Source: Ruania zhangjianzhongii (GTDB lineage Bacteria; Actinomycetota; Actinomycetes; Actinomycetales; Beutenbergiaceae). Taken from it: a stretch of 64,000 bases of DNA. How positions within the stretch are numbered: the stretch's first letter is position 1; the number at the start of each line of letters is the position of its first letter. Of this stretch, positions 44,041-51,824 are shown piece by piece. The notes beneath the pieces were generated by a model that saw only the letters and a list, made by a program, of their open reading frames with translations, searched no databases and was not told where the DNA came from. The translations under genes and the position numbers were made by a program. The DNA is taken from positions 1,736,001-1,800,000 of the forward strand of contig NZ_CP042828.1 in the NCBI RefSeq assembly GCF_008000995.1, read 5' to 3'.

Positions 44041-44047
44041 GGCCCCC

Positions 44048-44053
44048 AACCTA
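44048..44053 (-). promoter_or_regulatory. Candidate leaderless -10 (TAGGTT) of the quinone oxidoreductase
   Basis: Minus-strand TAGGTT is followed by GGGGGCC (7 nt) and ATG 44040. Confidence 0.45.
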
Positions 44054-44133
44054 CGCTGCCGGCTTCACCCCGTGTCCAGCCAGCCAGTCCAGCCGGGTGG
44101 GGGCGCTCGGCGAGGAGGACGGCGAGTGGTTCG

Positions 44134-44139
44134 TAGACT
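44134..44139 (+). promoter_or_regulatory. Leaderless promoter -10 (TAGACT) of yccF
   Basis: TAGACT, 6 nt, then GTG 44146, with no ribosome binding site. Confidence 0.65.
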
Positions 44140-44145
44140 GGTCCG

Positions 44146-44535
44146 GTGCGCACCTTGCTGAACATCATCTGGCTGGTCTTCGCCGGCTTCTGGCTCGCGG
44201 TGGCCTACGCGCTCGCGGGCCTGATCTGCTGCGTGCTGATCATCACCATCCCCTGGGGTATCGCCTCCTTCCGGATCGCTGCCTACATTCTCTGGCCATT
44301 CGGCCGGGAGATCAGCCGCCGCCGAGACGCTGGGCTCGGCTCCGCGGTGGGGAACGTGATCTGGTTCGTGTTCGCCGGCTGGTGGCTCGCAATCGGGCAC
44401 GTGATCACCGCTGTGCCCCTGTTCATCACGATCATCGGCATCCCGATGGGCTGGGCGAATCTCAAGCTGATTCCGGTCACGCTCACCCCGCTCGGCCGGG
44501 AGATCATCGAGACCCACCGGCCCTTCGCCTCCTGA
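44146..44535 (+). CDS. yccF: YccF family inner-membrane protein
   Basis: The 129-residue protein carries the duplicated YccF domain: NIIWLVFAGFWLAVAYALAGL...IPWGIASFRIAAYILWPFGREI and NVIWFVFAGWWLAIGHVITA...IPMGWANLKLIPVTLTPLGREI. It forms two pairs of membrane segments. The function is unknown. The GTG start follows the TAGACT promoter. Confidence 0.92.
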   Translation: MRTLLNIIWLVFAGFWLAVAYALAGLICCVLIITIPWGIASFRIAAYILWPFGREISRRRDAGLGSAVGNVIWFVFAGWWLAIGHVITAVPLFITIIGIPMGWANLKLIPVTLTPLGREIIETHRPFAS

Positions 44536-44552
44536 GAACTTTCCTCTCCCGG

Positions 44553-44580
44553 TGAACCAGAGCGCCCGCTATCTCGTCTA
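44553..44580 (+). promoter_or_regulatory. ECF-sigma-type promoter of the YceI-sigma-anti-sigma operon
   Basis: TGAACC (44553-44558) and CGTCTA (44575-44580) are separated by exactly 16 nt, the -35 GAAC / -10 CGTC layout of ECF promoters and close to that reported for mycobacterial SigL. It lies 33 nt before ATG 44613. Autoregulation by the downstream sigma factor is inferred. Confidence 0.7.
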
Positions 44581-44612
44581 CCAGGTACAGGACACCGACG
44601 AGGGAGGACGTC

Positions 44613-45269
44613 ATGGGGAAGCGGGCCAAAGTAGCGATGGGGTTGGGTATCTCCCTGGTGGTGATCGTCGTCGGGGTACTGGTCGGCACCCGCGTCTACG
44701 GAAACTGGGTGAACAGCAGGGCCGAGGCCGTCCCCACGCTGTCCAGCACCGCGGAGCCCGGTGAGCTGGACGGCGACTGGAGCGTGGCCGAGGACAGCTT
44801 TGCCGGATACCGGGTGAACGAGGTGCTGAACGGGCAGGATGTCACGGTCACCGGACGCACACCGGACGTGTCCGGCCAGATCGGCATCGCCGATGCCACG
44901 CTCACCTCGGCCACGGTCGAGGTGGAGCTGGCCACCGTGGCCACCGACGAGTCGGCACGAGACGACTACTTCCGTTCGCAGGCACTGCAGACGGATGAGT
45001 TCCCGACCGCCACCTTCGAGCTCATCGAACCGGTCGAGGTAGCCGCCGACGGCGGTGACCTGCCACTGGTCGGCGCTCTCACCATCCACGGGGTCACCCA
45101 GGAGGTGACCGTGACCGCGCAGGCCGCGAGAGCAGGGGAGGACCTGCAGGTGGTCGGTTCGGCGCCGATCACCTTCGCCGACTTCGACGTACAAGCCCCC
45201 GACTTGGGCTTCGTCGTGGTCGAGGACACCGGGTCGATCGAGTTCAGCCTGGAGCTGACGGCCGGATGA
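44613..45269 (+). CDS. YceI family protein with N-terminal membrane anchor
   Basis: The 218-residue protein has a single N-terminal hydrophobic segment (about 8-27, uncleaved anchor or signal) and an extracytoplasmic YceI lipocalin-like domain from DGDWSVAEDSFAGYRV to SIEFSLEL, including FRSQALQTDEFPTATFEL. YceI domains bind isoprenoid or lipid ligands. As first gene of the operon it is the likely output of the sigma factor. The stop overlaps the sigma start. Confidence 0.88.
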   Translation: MGKRAKVAMGLGISLVVIVVGVLVGTRVYGNWVNSRAEAVPTLSSTAEPGELDGDWSVAEDSFAGYRVNEVLNGQDVTVTGRTPDVSGQIGIADATLTSATVEVELATVATDESARDDYFRSQALQTDEFPTATFELIEPVEVAADGGDLPLVGALTIHGVTQEVTVTAQAARAGEDLQVVGSAPITFADFDVQAPDLGFVVVEDTGSIEFSLELTAG

Positions 45270-45787
45270 GCACCAGACGGCCACCTGCGGCGGACCCGGA
45301 CGCGTTGCTGACTGCTGTGCACTCGACCTATGGGGCCGAGCTGCACCGGTACGTGGCGGCGATGGCGGGGGAGTCGCGGGCGGCCGACGTGGTGCAGGAG
45401 ACGCTGCTGCGCGCCTGGCGCCATCCCGACGTCCTGATGCGCGGCGATGGTGCGGTCCGGGCCTGGTTGTACACGGTCGCCCGGAACCTCGTGGTGGACG
45501 AGTCGCGCAGTGCCCGGCGCCGCCGCGAAGTCAGCACCGACCAGGTGCCGGAGGCGGGGGTGGCGGACGGCACCCAGGAGGTGCTGGACGCCTGGCTGGT
45601 GGCGGATGCGCTGGTGCAGCTGTCTGCGGAGCACCGGAGAGTCGTGGTCGGCGCGTACTACCGGGGGAGATCGGTGGCAGAGCTCGCGCGGGAGCTGGAC
45701 CTCCCGCCGGGAACGGTCAAGTCCCGGCTGCACTACGGGCTGCGGGCGATGCGGCTGGCGTTGCAGGAGAGAGGAGTGTCGTCATGA
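45266..45787 (+). CDS. ECF RNA polymerase sigma factor (SigL/SigK-like)
   Basis: The 173-residue sigma-70 family protein has region 2 (TYGAELHRYVAAMAGESRAADVVQETLLRAWRHPDVL...AWLYTVARNLVVDESRSARRR) and region 4 (LVQLSAEHRRVVVGAYYRGRSVAELARELDLPPGTVKSRLHYGLRAM). It overlaps YceI upstream and the anti-sigma gene downstream by 4 nt each. SigL-like is inferred from the partner and from the promoter upstream. Confidence 0.93.
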   Translation: MSTRRPPAADPDALLTAVHSTYGAELHRYVAAMAGESRAADVVQETLLRAWRHPDVLMRGDGAVRAWLYTVARNLVVDESRSARRRREVSTDQVPEAGVADGTQEVLDAWLVADALVQLSAEHRRVVVGAYYRGRSVAELARELDLPPGTVKSRLHYGLRAMRLALQERGVSS

Positions 45788-46509
45788 CCGGTGCCGAGGA
45801 CAAGTACACCGACTGGGACGCTGCTTACGTGCTGGGTGCGCTGAGCGCACAGGAGCGGCGCGAGTTCGAGCGGCACCTGGCTGGCTGCGGGCGGTGTCGG
45901 AAGGCGGTCACCGAGCTGGCGGGTATGCCCGCCGTTCTCTCCGAGCTGAGCTCGGAGCAGGCCGTGGCACTGGCCGCCCAGGATGGCGACGGCGCAGCGC
46001 CCGGTGGTGCGGACGTCGTCCCGATCGCCGCCCTCGCCTCGGCAGCCGGCCGCCGGCGGCGCCGGCGGCGTATCTGGCAGGGTGCTGCCGCCCTCGCGCT
46101 GGTGGCGGCCGGGGGGATGGCCGGCTCCGCGCTGAGCGGCCTCGGCGGGGAGTCCGAACCGGCCGAGGTCACGGCCATCACGTTGGATCCGGTCGGCGGC
46201 AGCAGGGTCACCGCGGATCTGACGCTCACGCCGTCCACGTGGGGTACCCGGATGGAGTGGTCCTGTTCCTATCCCAGCAGTGGCGGCTCTGGCGGCCAGG
46301 CGCCCCCGCAGACCAGCGTGTACGAACTGGTGCTGGTCGGTGCGGACGGGAGCCGGACCGTGGTGGCCACCTGGACCGGTGACGGCGACGATCACGCCAG
46401 TGGACTGCTGGCCTCGTCGGCGGTCCCGATGGAGGACATCACCCGGATCGAGCTCGGCGTCGAAGATGCAGACCTCGTGCTCGCCGCGGCGGAGGTGACC
46501 GACGCCTGA
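45784..46509 (+). CDS. Anti-sigma factor (RskA/RslA type, zinc-binding)
   Basis: The 241-residue protein has an N-terminal anti-sigma domain with the zinc motif H-x3-C-x2-C in ERHLAGCGRCRKAV. A membrane helix follows basic residues (about 98-118, IWQGAAALALVAAGG), then an extracytoplasmic RskA-like domain (residues 120-241). It should hold the sigma factor inactive at the membrane until redox or proteolytic release. Co-translation with the sigma gene supports the pairing. Confidence 0.9.
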   Translation: MTGAEDKYTDWDAAYVLGALSAQERREFERHLAGCGRCRKAVTELAGMPAVLSELSSEQAVALAAQDGDGAAPGGADVVPIAALASAAGRRRRRRRIWQGAAALALVAAGGMAGSALSGLGGESEPAEVTAITLDPVGGSRVTADLTLTPSTWGTRMEWSCSYPSSGGSGGQAPPQTSVYELVLVGADGSRTVVATWTGDGDDHASGLLASSAVPMEDITRIELGVEDADLVLAAAEVTDA

Positions 46510-46533
46510 GGAGCCCCGCTGCAGCCCGGACCG

Positions 46534-47574
46534 CTACTGGTCCGCGTCGGCGGGCCCACCGGTGGACTCTCGCGCCACGATGTGAAAGTCCGCCTTGTAC
46601 AGCCGTGGTGATCGACGCGTACCGGGACCTCGCTCGATACGTTCGACGAGCATCTGGACGGCGGTGTCCGCGATGGTCTTGCGCCCCGCCTCGACGCTGG
46701 ACAGGGACGGCAGCGTGAACCGGCAGTTGTCGATGTTGTCGAAGCCGATCACCGCGACGTCGTCCGGGACCCGGTAGCCCGCCTCGCCGAGCGCACGCAG
46801 GGCACCGACGGCCAAGGTGTCGTTCAGAGCGAAGATGGCGTCGAAGCTCACCCCGGATCCGATCAGTGCCCGGGTGGCCTCCGCACCGTTCTGCGGGTGC
46901 CAGGGGGCGACGGCGCGCTCCAACTGCACATCGTGCCCCAGTCCGGCCAGGGCGAGTGCTTCCCGGTAGCCACGGACCCGCAGGTCCGACGGGCGGATCT
47001 GATCTTCGCGATGGTCGGGGTGTACACCGATCACGGCGATGCGCCGTCGGCCGCGGTCGATCAGGTGTCGGACCGCTGCCCGAGCCGCACTGACGTTGTG
47101 CATCGTGACATGGTCGGTGGGGCCGCCGAAGATCCGCTCGCCGAGCAGCACCAACGGGTAGTCGACGTAGTCCAGCAGCTCCAGATCCTCGGTTCCCAGT
47201 CGTTCTGGGCTGAACAGCAGTCCGTCGGTCTGCCGGAGACCGTTCGTCAGGACATCGGTCTCGTGCTGGCGACTGCCGCTGTGCTGGTCGACGATCACCC
47301 CCAGGCCCCGGCTCTCGGCGGCGGCGATCACGTCGTCGGCCAGCTCGGCGAAGTAGTTCTGCCGGAGCTCAGGCACGGCGAGCCCGATCACCCCGGTGCG
47401 GCCGGATCGAAGTCCGCGAGCGGAGAAGTTTGGCCGGTAGCCGAGCTCGTCGATCGCCTTCTGCACCCGGGCGCGAGTCTCCGGATGGACGTGCGGGTGG
47501 TTGTTGACCACGTTGGACACCGTCTTGCTCGAGACCCGCGCCAGGGAGGCCACATCGCGCATGGTGACGCTCAC
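46534..47574 (-). CDS. LacI family transcriptional regulator
   Basis: The 346-residue regulator has an N-terminal LacI HTH and hinge (MRDVASLARVSSKTVSNVVNNHPHVHPETRARVQKAIDELGYRPNFSARGLRSGRT). A periplasmic-binding-protein-like effector domain follows. GTG 47574 is used; ATG 47562 is the alternative. It is divergent from the esterase operon, whose upstream region holds a perfect palindrome with a central CG, the usual LacI-family operator style, so it most likely represses that operon until a sugar ligand appears. Confidence 0.92.
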   Translation of the reverse strand: MSVTMRDVASLARVSSKTVSNVVNNHPHVHPETRARVQKAIDELGYRPNFSARGLRSGRTGVIGLAVPELRQNYFAELADDVIAAAESRGLGVIVDQHSGSRQHETDVLTNGLRQTDGLLFSPERLGTEDLELLDYVDYPLVLLGERIFGGPTDHVTMHNVSAARAAVRHLIDRGRRRIAVIGVHPDHREDQIRPSDLRVRGYREALALAGLGHDVQLERAVAPWHPQNGAEATRALIGSGVSFDAIFALNDTLAVGALRALGEAGYRVPDDVAVIGFDNIDNCRFTLPSLSSVEAGRKTIADTAVQMLVERIERGPGTRRSPRLYKADFHIVARESTGGPADADQ

Positions 47575-47902
47575 GTCATCTTCTCCACTCTCCGGTCAGC
47601 CGAGCCGCCCATACCTGGTGCGCGCCGTCGTTCTGCTGCGCCGGGGGAGCCGAAGACCGTGAGGTGGACACCGCTTCGGAGCCTCTCTCCACCTTCGGCC
47701 GATCGGCGGGCGCTCCGACCGACGCTTGACAAGTTTGACGCACCGCGCAACTATTAACTCCCATCGTTACTACGTAGTAAATCTGCAGGTCACGATCATA
47801 CAACGCAGTAGCGAGGCGATCCGCCGCATGGCTGAGTGGGTGGCCGATCATGCTCGGACGCGCGAGCGGCCGAGCGCGAACCTCATTGAGGAGGAGAGCT
47901 AG
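47575..47902. promoter_or_regulatory. Divergent regulatory region, lacI / esterase operon
   Basis: This 328-bp gap is unusually AT-rich at 47720-47830. It contains TTGACA at 47726-47731 with AACTAT (47749-47754, 17-nt spacing) or TATTAA (47752-47757) as possible -10. The palindrome follows at 47767-47780, and GAGGAGGAG lies before ATG 47903. A minus-strand open frame here is not convincing. Confidence 0.55.
47767..47780. promoter_or_regulatory. Perfect 14-bp palindrome, probable LacI operator
   Basis: TTACTACGTAGTAA is a perfect palindrome with central CG. It lies just after the predicted start site of the esterase operon, a position where a bound repressor would block initiation. Confidence 0.65.
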
Positions 47903-50632
47903 ATGGCACATGTTTCACCGAGCCGACGATCCGCGTCCACGCTGAGGCGGAGCGTCGTAGCAGGGGCGGTGGGCGCACTGGTAGCAGCCAGCGGCGCGGT
48001 CGCCCTCTCGACATCCGCGAGCGCCGATGATCCTGACTGGGTCACCGTCGACGAGGAAGGATTCGCCACGTTCACCATTCCGGTGGACGAGGTCGAGGAT
48101 GCCGTCGGAACCGAGATCAGCCAGATCGTGGCCGAAGGCAACTTCGGTCCGTCGGCGAACTGGGCAGAGTTCGGCCTGAGTCTGGATGGGGACGAGGCGT
48201 CCGGGATCCTCGGGCCTCTGGATCCCGGTCTGTACTACTACCAGATCACCGCCGATGATCACCTGTCGATGAAGGACCCGACCAACCCGACCTCCGTGGG
48301 CTCCGAGCCCGAGTGGAGCACGTTCTACGTGCCGGGTGAGGGTGCGGAGCTCCTGGGTGAGGCGGCACCGGCAGATCAGGGGGCGGTCGAGGAGTTCACC
48401 TACCAGAGCTCAGTAGCGGGCGAGGAGCGTGCTGCGATGGCCTGGACCCCGCCGGACTACGATGCCGAGCGCAGCGATCCCTACCCGGTGCTGTACCTGC
48501 AGCATGGTGGCGGGCAGAGCTATGGCGACTGGGTTGAGGTCGGCCGAGCGGCCCAGATCTTCGACAATCTCTACGCCGCCGGGCAGATCCAGCCGATGGT
48601 GGTGATCATGGGCAACGGCAACGTCTCGAACTTCGCTGACGAGCTGTTCCGCAACATCATCCGGACCGCGGAGCGGGAGTTCAACATCAGCGATGATCCG
48701 GCGCAGCGGTCGCTTGCCGGGCTGTCGATGGGTGGTGGCCAGTCGTTCGACGTGCTCGCCAGCGACCCGGGTGAGTTCTCGAGCATCGGAGTGTTCGGCT
48801 CCGGCAGCTTCCTCGGTGCCGTCGATCGACTGCTTGCCTCGAATCAGTCGATCGAGGAGATCAACACTCTCACCGACTTCGTGCGGATTTACGTCGGCAA
48901 CCCGACCGACCACGCGTACAACAGCACCCACGAGGCGCTCGCCAAGCTGGACGACGCGGGCCTCGCCTATCAGTTTGACGGTGCGAATCCTGACGCCGGC
49001 CACAACTGGGACGCCTGGCAGGAGAACCTGATCGACTTCAGCCAGCGGCTCTTCCAGGAGGGTCCGTCGGAGGGAATGAGCCCCGGACACACGGAGATCG
49101 ACGAACCGTTCGAGACCCCGGAGTCGGGCACGACGCCGACCCCGTGGGTCAGCGAGGACGGCTTCGTGACGTTCGAGACCACCACCGAGTTCGCCGACGC
49201 GGAGCACGTGACGGTCTGGGCGAACTGGGGGCCGAGCCACCTGTGGACCCGCGTCGAGCTGAGCCAGGTGGGCGACCGGTGGCAGGGGACGGTCGGTCCC
49301 CTCGATCCGGGCTGGTACCACTATCGACTGATCGTGGACATGGAGGCACAGAAGGACACCGGGAACCCGACGAGCGTGACGACGGAGCCAACCTGGAGCC
49401 AGTTCTTCGTCCCGGGTGACTCTGCCCGGATGGTTTCTCCGGTACCGGAAGGTGAGGGTGGTGTGGTCCAGGAGATGACCTACTCCAGCGATGTTGCGGG
49501 TGAGGAACGCACCTCGCTGGTGTGGACCCCGCCTGGCTATGACGCGAACCGCTCCGAGCCGTATCCGGTGTTCTACCTCCAGCACGGGGGCGGACAGTCC
49601 TACACCGACTGGACCGAGATGGGACAGGCCACGAACATCCTCGACAACCATTTCCTCGATGGGAACCTCGAGCCGATGGTCGTCGTGATGAGTAACGGCA
49701 ACGTCGATGACTTCACCACTGAGCTGTTGGAGAACATCGCTCCGGCCGCCGAGTCTCAGTTCCACGTCAGCGATGACCCGGCGCAGCGCGCCTTGGCGGG
49801 TCTGTCGATGGGCGGCGGACAGACGATGAGTGTCCTGACCGGGGAGCCGGGCGAGTTCGCCTACATCGGCACCTTCTCGGCCGGCTACTCAGGTGACGCC
49901 GCCGAGCTTGACGTGGCTGCCATCAACGAGGGCACCACGTTGCTTCGCCTGTACAACGGCAACATCTCCGACTTCACCTACGGTGGCGTCGTCCAGGCGA
50001 TGGAAACTTTCGACGAGGCCGGGGTGAAGTATGAGTTCGACGGTTGGTTCGAGGGACCGCACGGGTGGGACACGTGGCAGCACGCTCTCACCGACTTCGC
50101 TCCTCGGCTGTTCGATTCCGCTACAGCGGACGACTCCGACGGGATCGAGATCGAGGCCACGGTGCCGGAGGCTGCTGACGGCTACCTGTCGTTGACGATC
50201 GCTGACCACGGTGGCAGTGTCACCCTCGGCGAGGCCAGCAACGCGGGCGACCGCCTGGTCATGGCGGGGGAGCTGCCCGCAGTGACCGTGACGGACTCTC
50301 GCACGGACGAGCAGGCTGGCGGCACGGGCTGGGCAGTATCGGGCCAGTCGTCCGAGCTCGCCGGCGGGCGTGCGGCGATCGGCGCCGATCATCTCGGCTG
50401 GTCTCCCACGCTCTCGAGCGAGCGTGACGGAGTAGTCGCCGGTGAAGCAGTCGACACCGTCCTGGGTGGCGGAGCCGGTCTGGCCGCGCCGCAACGGTTG
50501 GTCGAAGCCGCCAACGAGGGACGAGTCGGATCGATCTCCGCTACCGCGGGGCTCGCCCTCGAGGTTCCGGTCGACACCGAGCCTGGCACCTACACCGGCG
50601 CGGTGACGGTGTCGCTCTTCCCGGTCGACTGA
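47903..50632 (+). CDS. Secreted tandem CE1-like esterase with C-terminal WxL-like domain
   Basis: The 909-residue protein begins with a Sec signal peptide (cleavage near ASA, about 41). Two esterase modules follow, each with an N-terminal Ig/CBM48-like domain (about 45-145 and 412-506) and an alpha/beta-hydrolase domain (about 160-385 and 520-738). Nucleophiles are Ser275 and Ser635 in GLSMGGGQ; histidines are His367 and His720; acids are probably Asp336 and Asp690. Matching blocks are offset by exactly 360 residues. The C-terminus (about 745-909) resembles actinobacterial WxL domains (VTDSRTDEQAGGTGW, DHLGWSP). The hydrolase type is that of feruloyl/acetyl-xylan esterases (Fes/XynZ); the true substrate is unknown. 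It is encoded upstream of a DUF916-like partner. Confidence 0.88.
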   Translation: MAHVSPSRRSASTLRRSVVAGAVGALVAASGAVALSTSASADDPDWVTVDEEGFATFTIPVDEVEDAVGTEISQIVAEGNFGPSANWAEFGLSLDGDEASGILGPLDPGLYYYQITADDHLSMKDPTNPTSVGSEPEWSTFYVPGEGAELLGEAAPADQGAVEEFTYQSSVAGEERAAMAWTPPDYDAERSDPYPVLYLQHGGGQSYGDWVEVGRAAQIFDNLYAAGQIQPMVVIMGNGNVSNFADELFRNIIRTAEREFNISDDPAQRSLAGLSMGGGQSFDVLASDPGEFSSIGVFGSGSFLGAVDRLLASNQSIEEINTLTDFVRIYVGNPTDHAYNSTHEALAKLDDAGLAYQFDGANPDAGHNWDAWQENLIDFSQRLFQEGPSEGMSPGHTEIDEPFETPESGTTPTPWVSEDGFVTFETTTEFADAEHVTVWANWGPSHLWTRVELSQVGDRWQGTVGPLDPGWYHYRLIVDMEAQKDTGNPTSVTTEPTWSQFFVPGDSARMVSPVPEGEGGVVQEMTYSSDVAGEERTSLVWTPPGYDANRSEPYPVFYLQHGGGQSYTDWTEMGQATNILDNHFLDGNLEPMVVVMSNGNVDDFTTELLENIAPAAESQFHVSDDPAQRALAGLSMGGGQTMSVLTGEPGEFAYIGTFSAGYSGDAAELDVAAINEGTTLLRLYNGNISDFTYGGVVQAMETFDEAGVKYEFDGWFEGPHGWDTWQHALTDFAPRLFDSATADDSDGIEIEATVPEAADGYLSLTIADHGGSVTLGEASNAGDRLVMAGELPAVTVTDSRTDEQAGGTGWAVSGQSSELAGGRAAIGADHLGWSPTLSSERDGVVAGEAVDTVLGGGAGLAAPQRLVEAANEGRVGSISATAGLALEVPVDTEPGTYTGAVTVSLFPVD

Positions 50633-50644
50633 CGGACCGACGAT

Positions 50645-50676
50645 CGGTGGTGCGGCTGGCTCCAGCCGCACCACCG
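50645..50676 (+). terminator. 15-bp hairpin between esterase and DUF916-like genes
   Basis: Arms 50645-50659 and 50662-50676 (CGGTGGTGCGGCTGG and its complement) are perfectly complementary around a CT centre. No U tract follows. It could be a partial terminator or an mRNA-stabilising element that makes the first gene more abundant than the rest of the operon. Confidence 0.6.
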
Positions 50677-50714
50677 GTCATCTGCCTCGACGAAAGGACA
50701 TCCGGAGGTCGTCG

Positions 50715-51824
50715 ATGAGAACGTTCACAACCTACGGTGCGGCCCTCGTGCTGGCCGGACTCACCCTCGGCACTTCGCTGGCGGCCTCGGCCGCCAGTGC
50801 CAGCACGGGCGAGGAGAACGATGGACCACGCACTACCTGGACCGTGGAGCCTGCTGCCGGCGACGGCGCCGACGACCGGGTGTCGCTCCGCCACGACGTC
50901 GACCCGGGAAGCTCGGCGACGGACGCGGTCGAGGTGCGCAACTTCGGACCGAGCGCGGCTACCTTCCGGATCTACGCCAGTGACGGCGTCGTGGGGGAGA
51001 GCGGTGCCTTCGACATTCTTCCGCCCGGGCAGGAGTCGACCGACGCCGGAACCTGGGTGACCTTCGACGACGTCCCAGCGGCGAGCCTTGACTCCGCAGG
51101 GGCGATGACGCTGCAGCTGGAACCCGACTCTTCCACCGTCATTCCGGTGTCAATCGCAGTACCGGAGGACGCCGTCCCCGGTGACCACCCGGCCGGCATC
51201 GTGGCCGAGCTGGTCCCCGCTGATGAGCACCGCGTGCAGCTGACCTCGCGGGTAGGGGTCCGACTGCACCTACGGGTCAGCGGAGACCTTGCGGCTCAGG
51301 TGGAGGCCGCCGGCGTCGCCGTCGACTGGAGTCCCGGCTGGAACCCGTTCGCCAGCGGGGACCTGCGGGTGAGCTACCTGCTGCGGAACACCGGAAACGT
51401 CCGGCTCGGTACGAGTGCGGTGCTGGAGGTGGCCGGCCCGTTCGGCCTGCTGCCGGTGCGCACGGAAGACACCCGCCGGGAGATCTTGCCCGGTGAGGAG
51501 GTGCAGGTCGTGGCCGATGTCCCCCTCTGGGCCCTGTTCTGGACCCGGGGAGGGATCACCGTGACCCCCGCAGCGGTGGGAGAAGATGCACCCGAGGCTG
51601 CGGTCACGCCGAGCAGCACCGAGATCGAGAGCGTGACCATCCCATGGCCGCAGCTCGTGGCCCTGCTGCTCATCGCCGCAGCGCTGTACCTGCGCCGCCG
51701 GCGCCGTCAGCATGCCGACCGCGCAGTCCAGGCACGTATCGATTCGGCGGTCGCCGAGGCGACCGCAGCAGCTGATCCCGATCGCGCCCCAGCGCAGCGC
51801 GCCGAGGAGGCCGCAGGTACGTGA
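50715..51824 (+). CDS. WxL-interacting-type (DUF916-like) membrane-anchored surface protein
   Basis: The 369-residue protein has a signal peptide (about 1-30) and two Ig-like beta domains (about 40-150, RVSLRHDVDPGSSATDAVEVRNFGPSAATFRIYASDG...; about 160-290). One membrane helix (about 309-326, IPWPQLVALLLIAAALYL) is followed by a basic cytoplasmic tail. This matches WxL-interacting proteins, which bind peptidoglycan and hold WxL-domain proteins at the cell surface. Its neighbour carries a WxL-like domain, so a surface complex is likely. The stop overlaps the permease start (GTGA). Confidence 0.82.
   Translation: MRTFTTYGAALVLAGLTLGTSLAASAASASTGEENDGPRTTWTVEPAAGDGADDRVSLRHDVDPGSSATDAVEVRNFGPSAATFRIYASDGVVGESGAFDILPPGQESTDAGTWVTFDDVPAASLDSAGAMTLQLEPDSSTVIPVSIAVPEDAVPGDHPAGIVAELVPADEHRVQLTSRVGVRLHLRVSGDLAAQVEAAGVAVDWSPGWNPFASGDLRVSYLLRNTGNVRLGTSAVLEVAGPFGLLPVRTEDTRREILPGEEVQVVADVPLWALFWTRGGITVTPAAVGEDAPEAAVTPSSTEIESVTIPWPQLVALLLIAAALYLRRRRRQHADRAVQARIDSAVAEATAAADPDRAPAQRAEEAAGT

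Noticed and set aside
47576-47911. 111-codon minus-strand frame between lacI and the esterase gene
   Set aside because: It covers the promoter and palindrome of the esterase operon, has no ribosome binding site or recognisable motif, and the DNA is more AT-rich than the coding regions.
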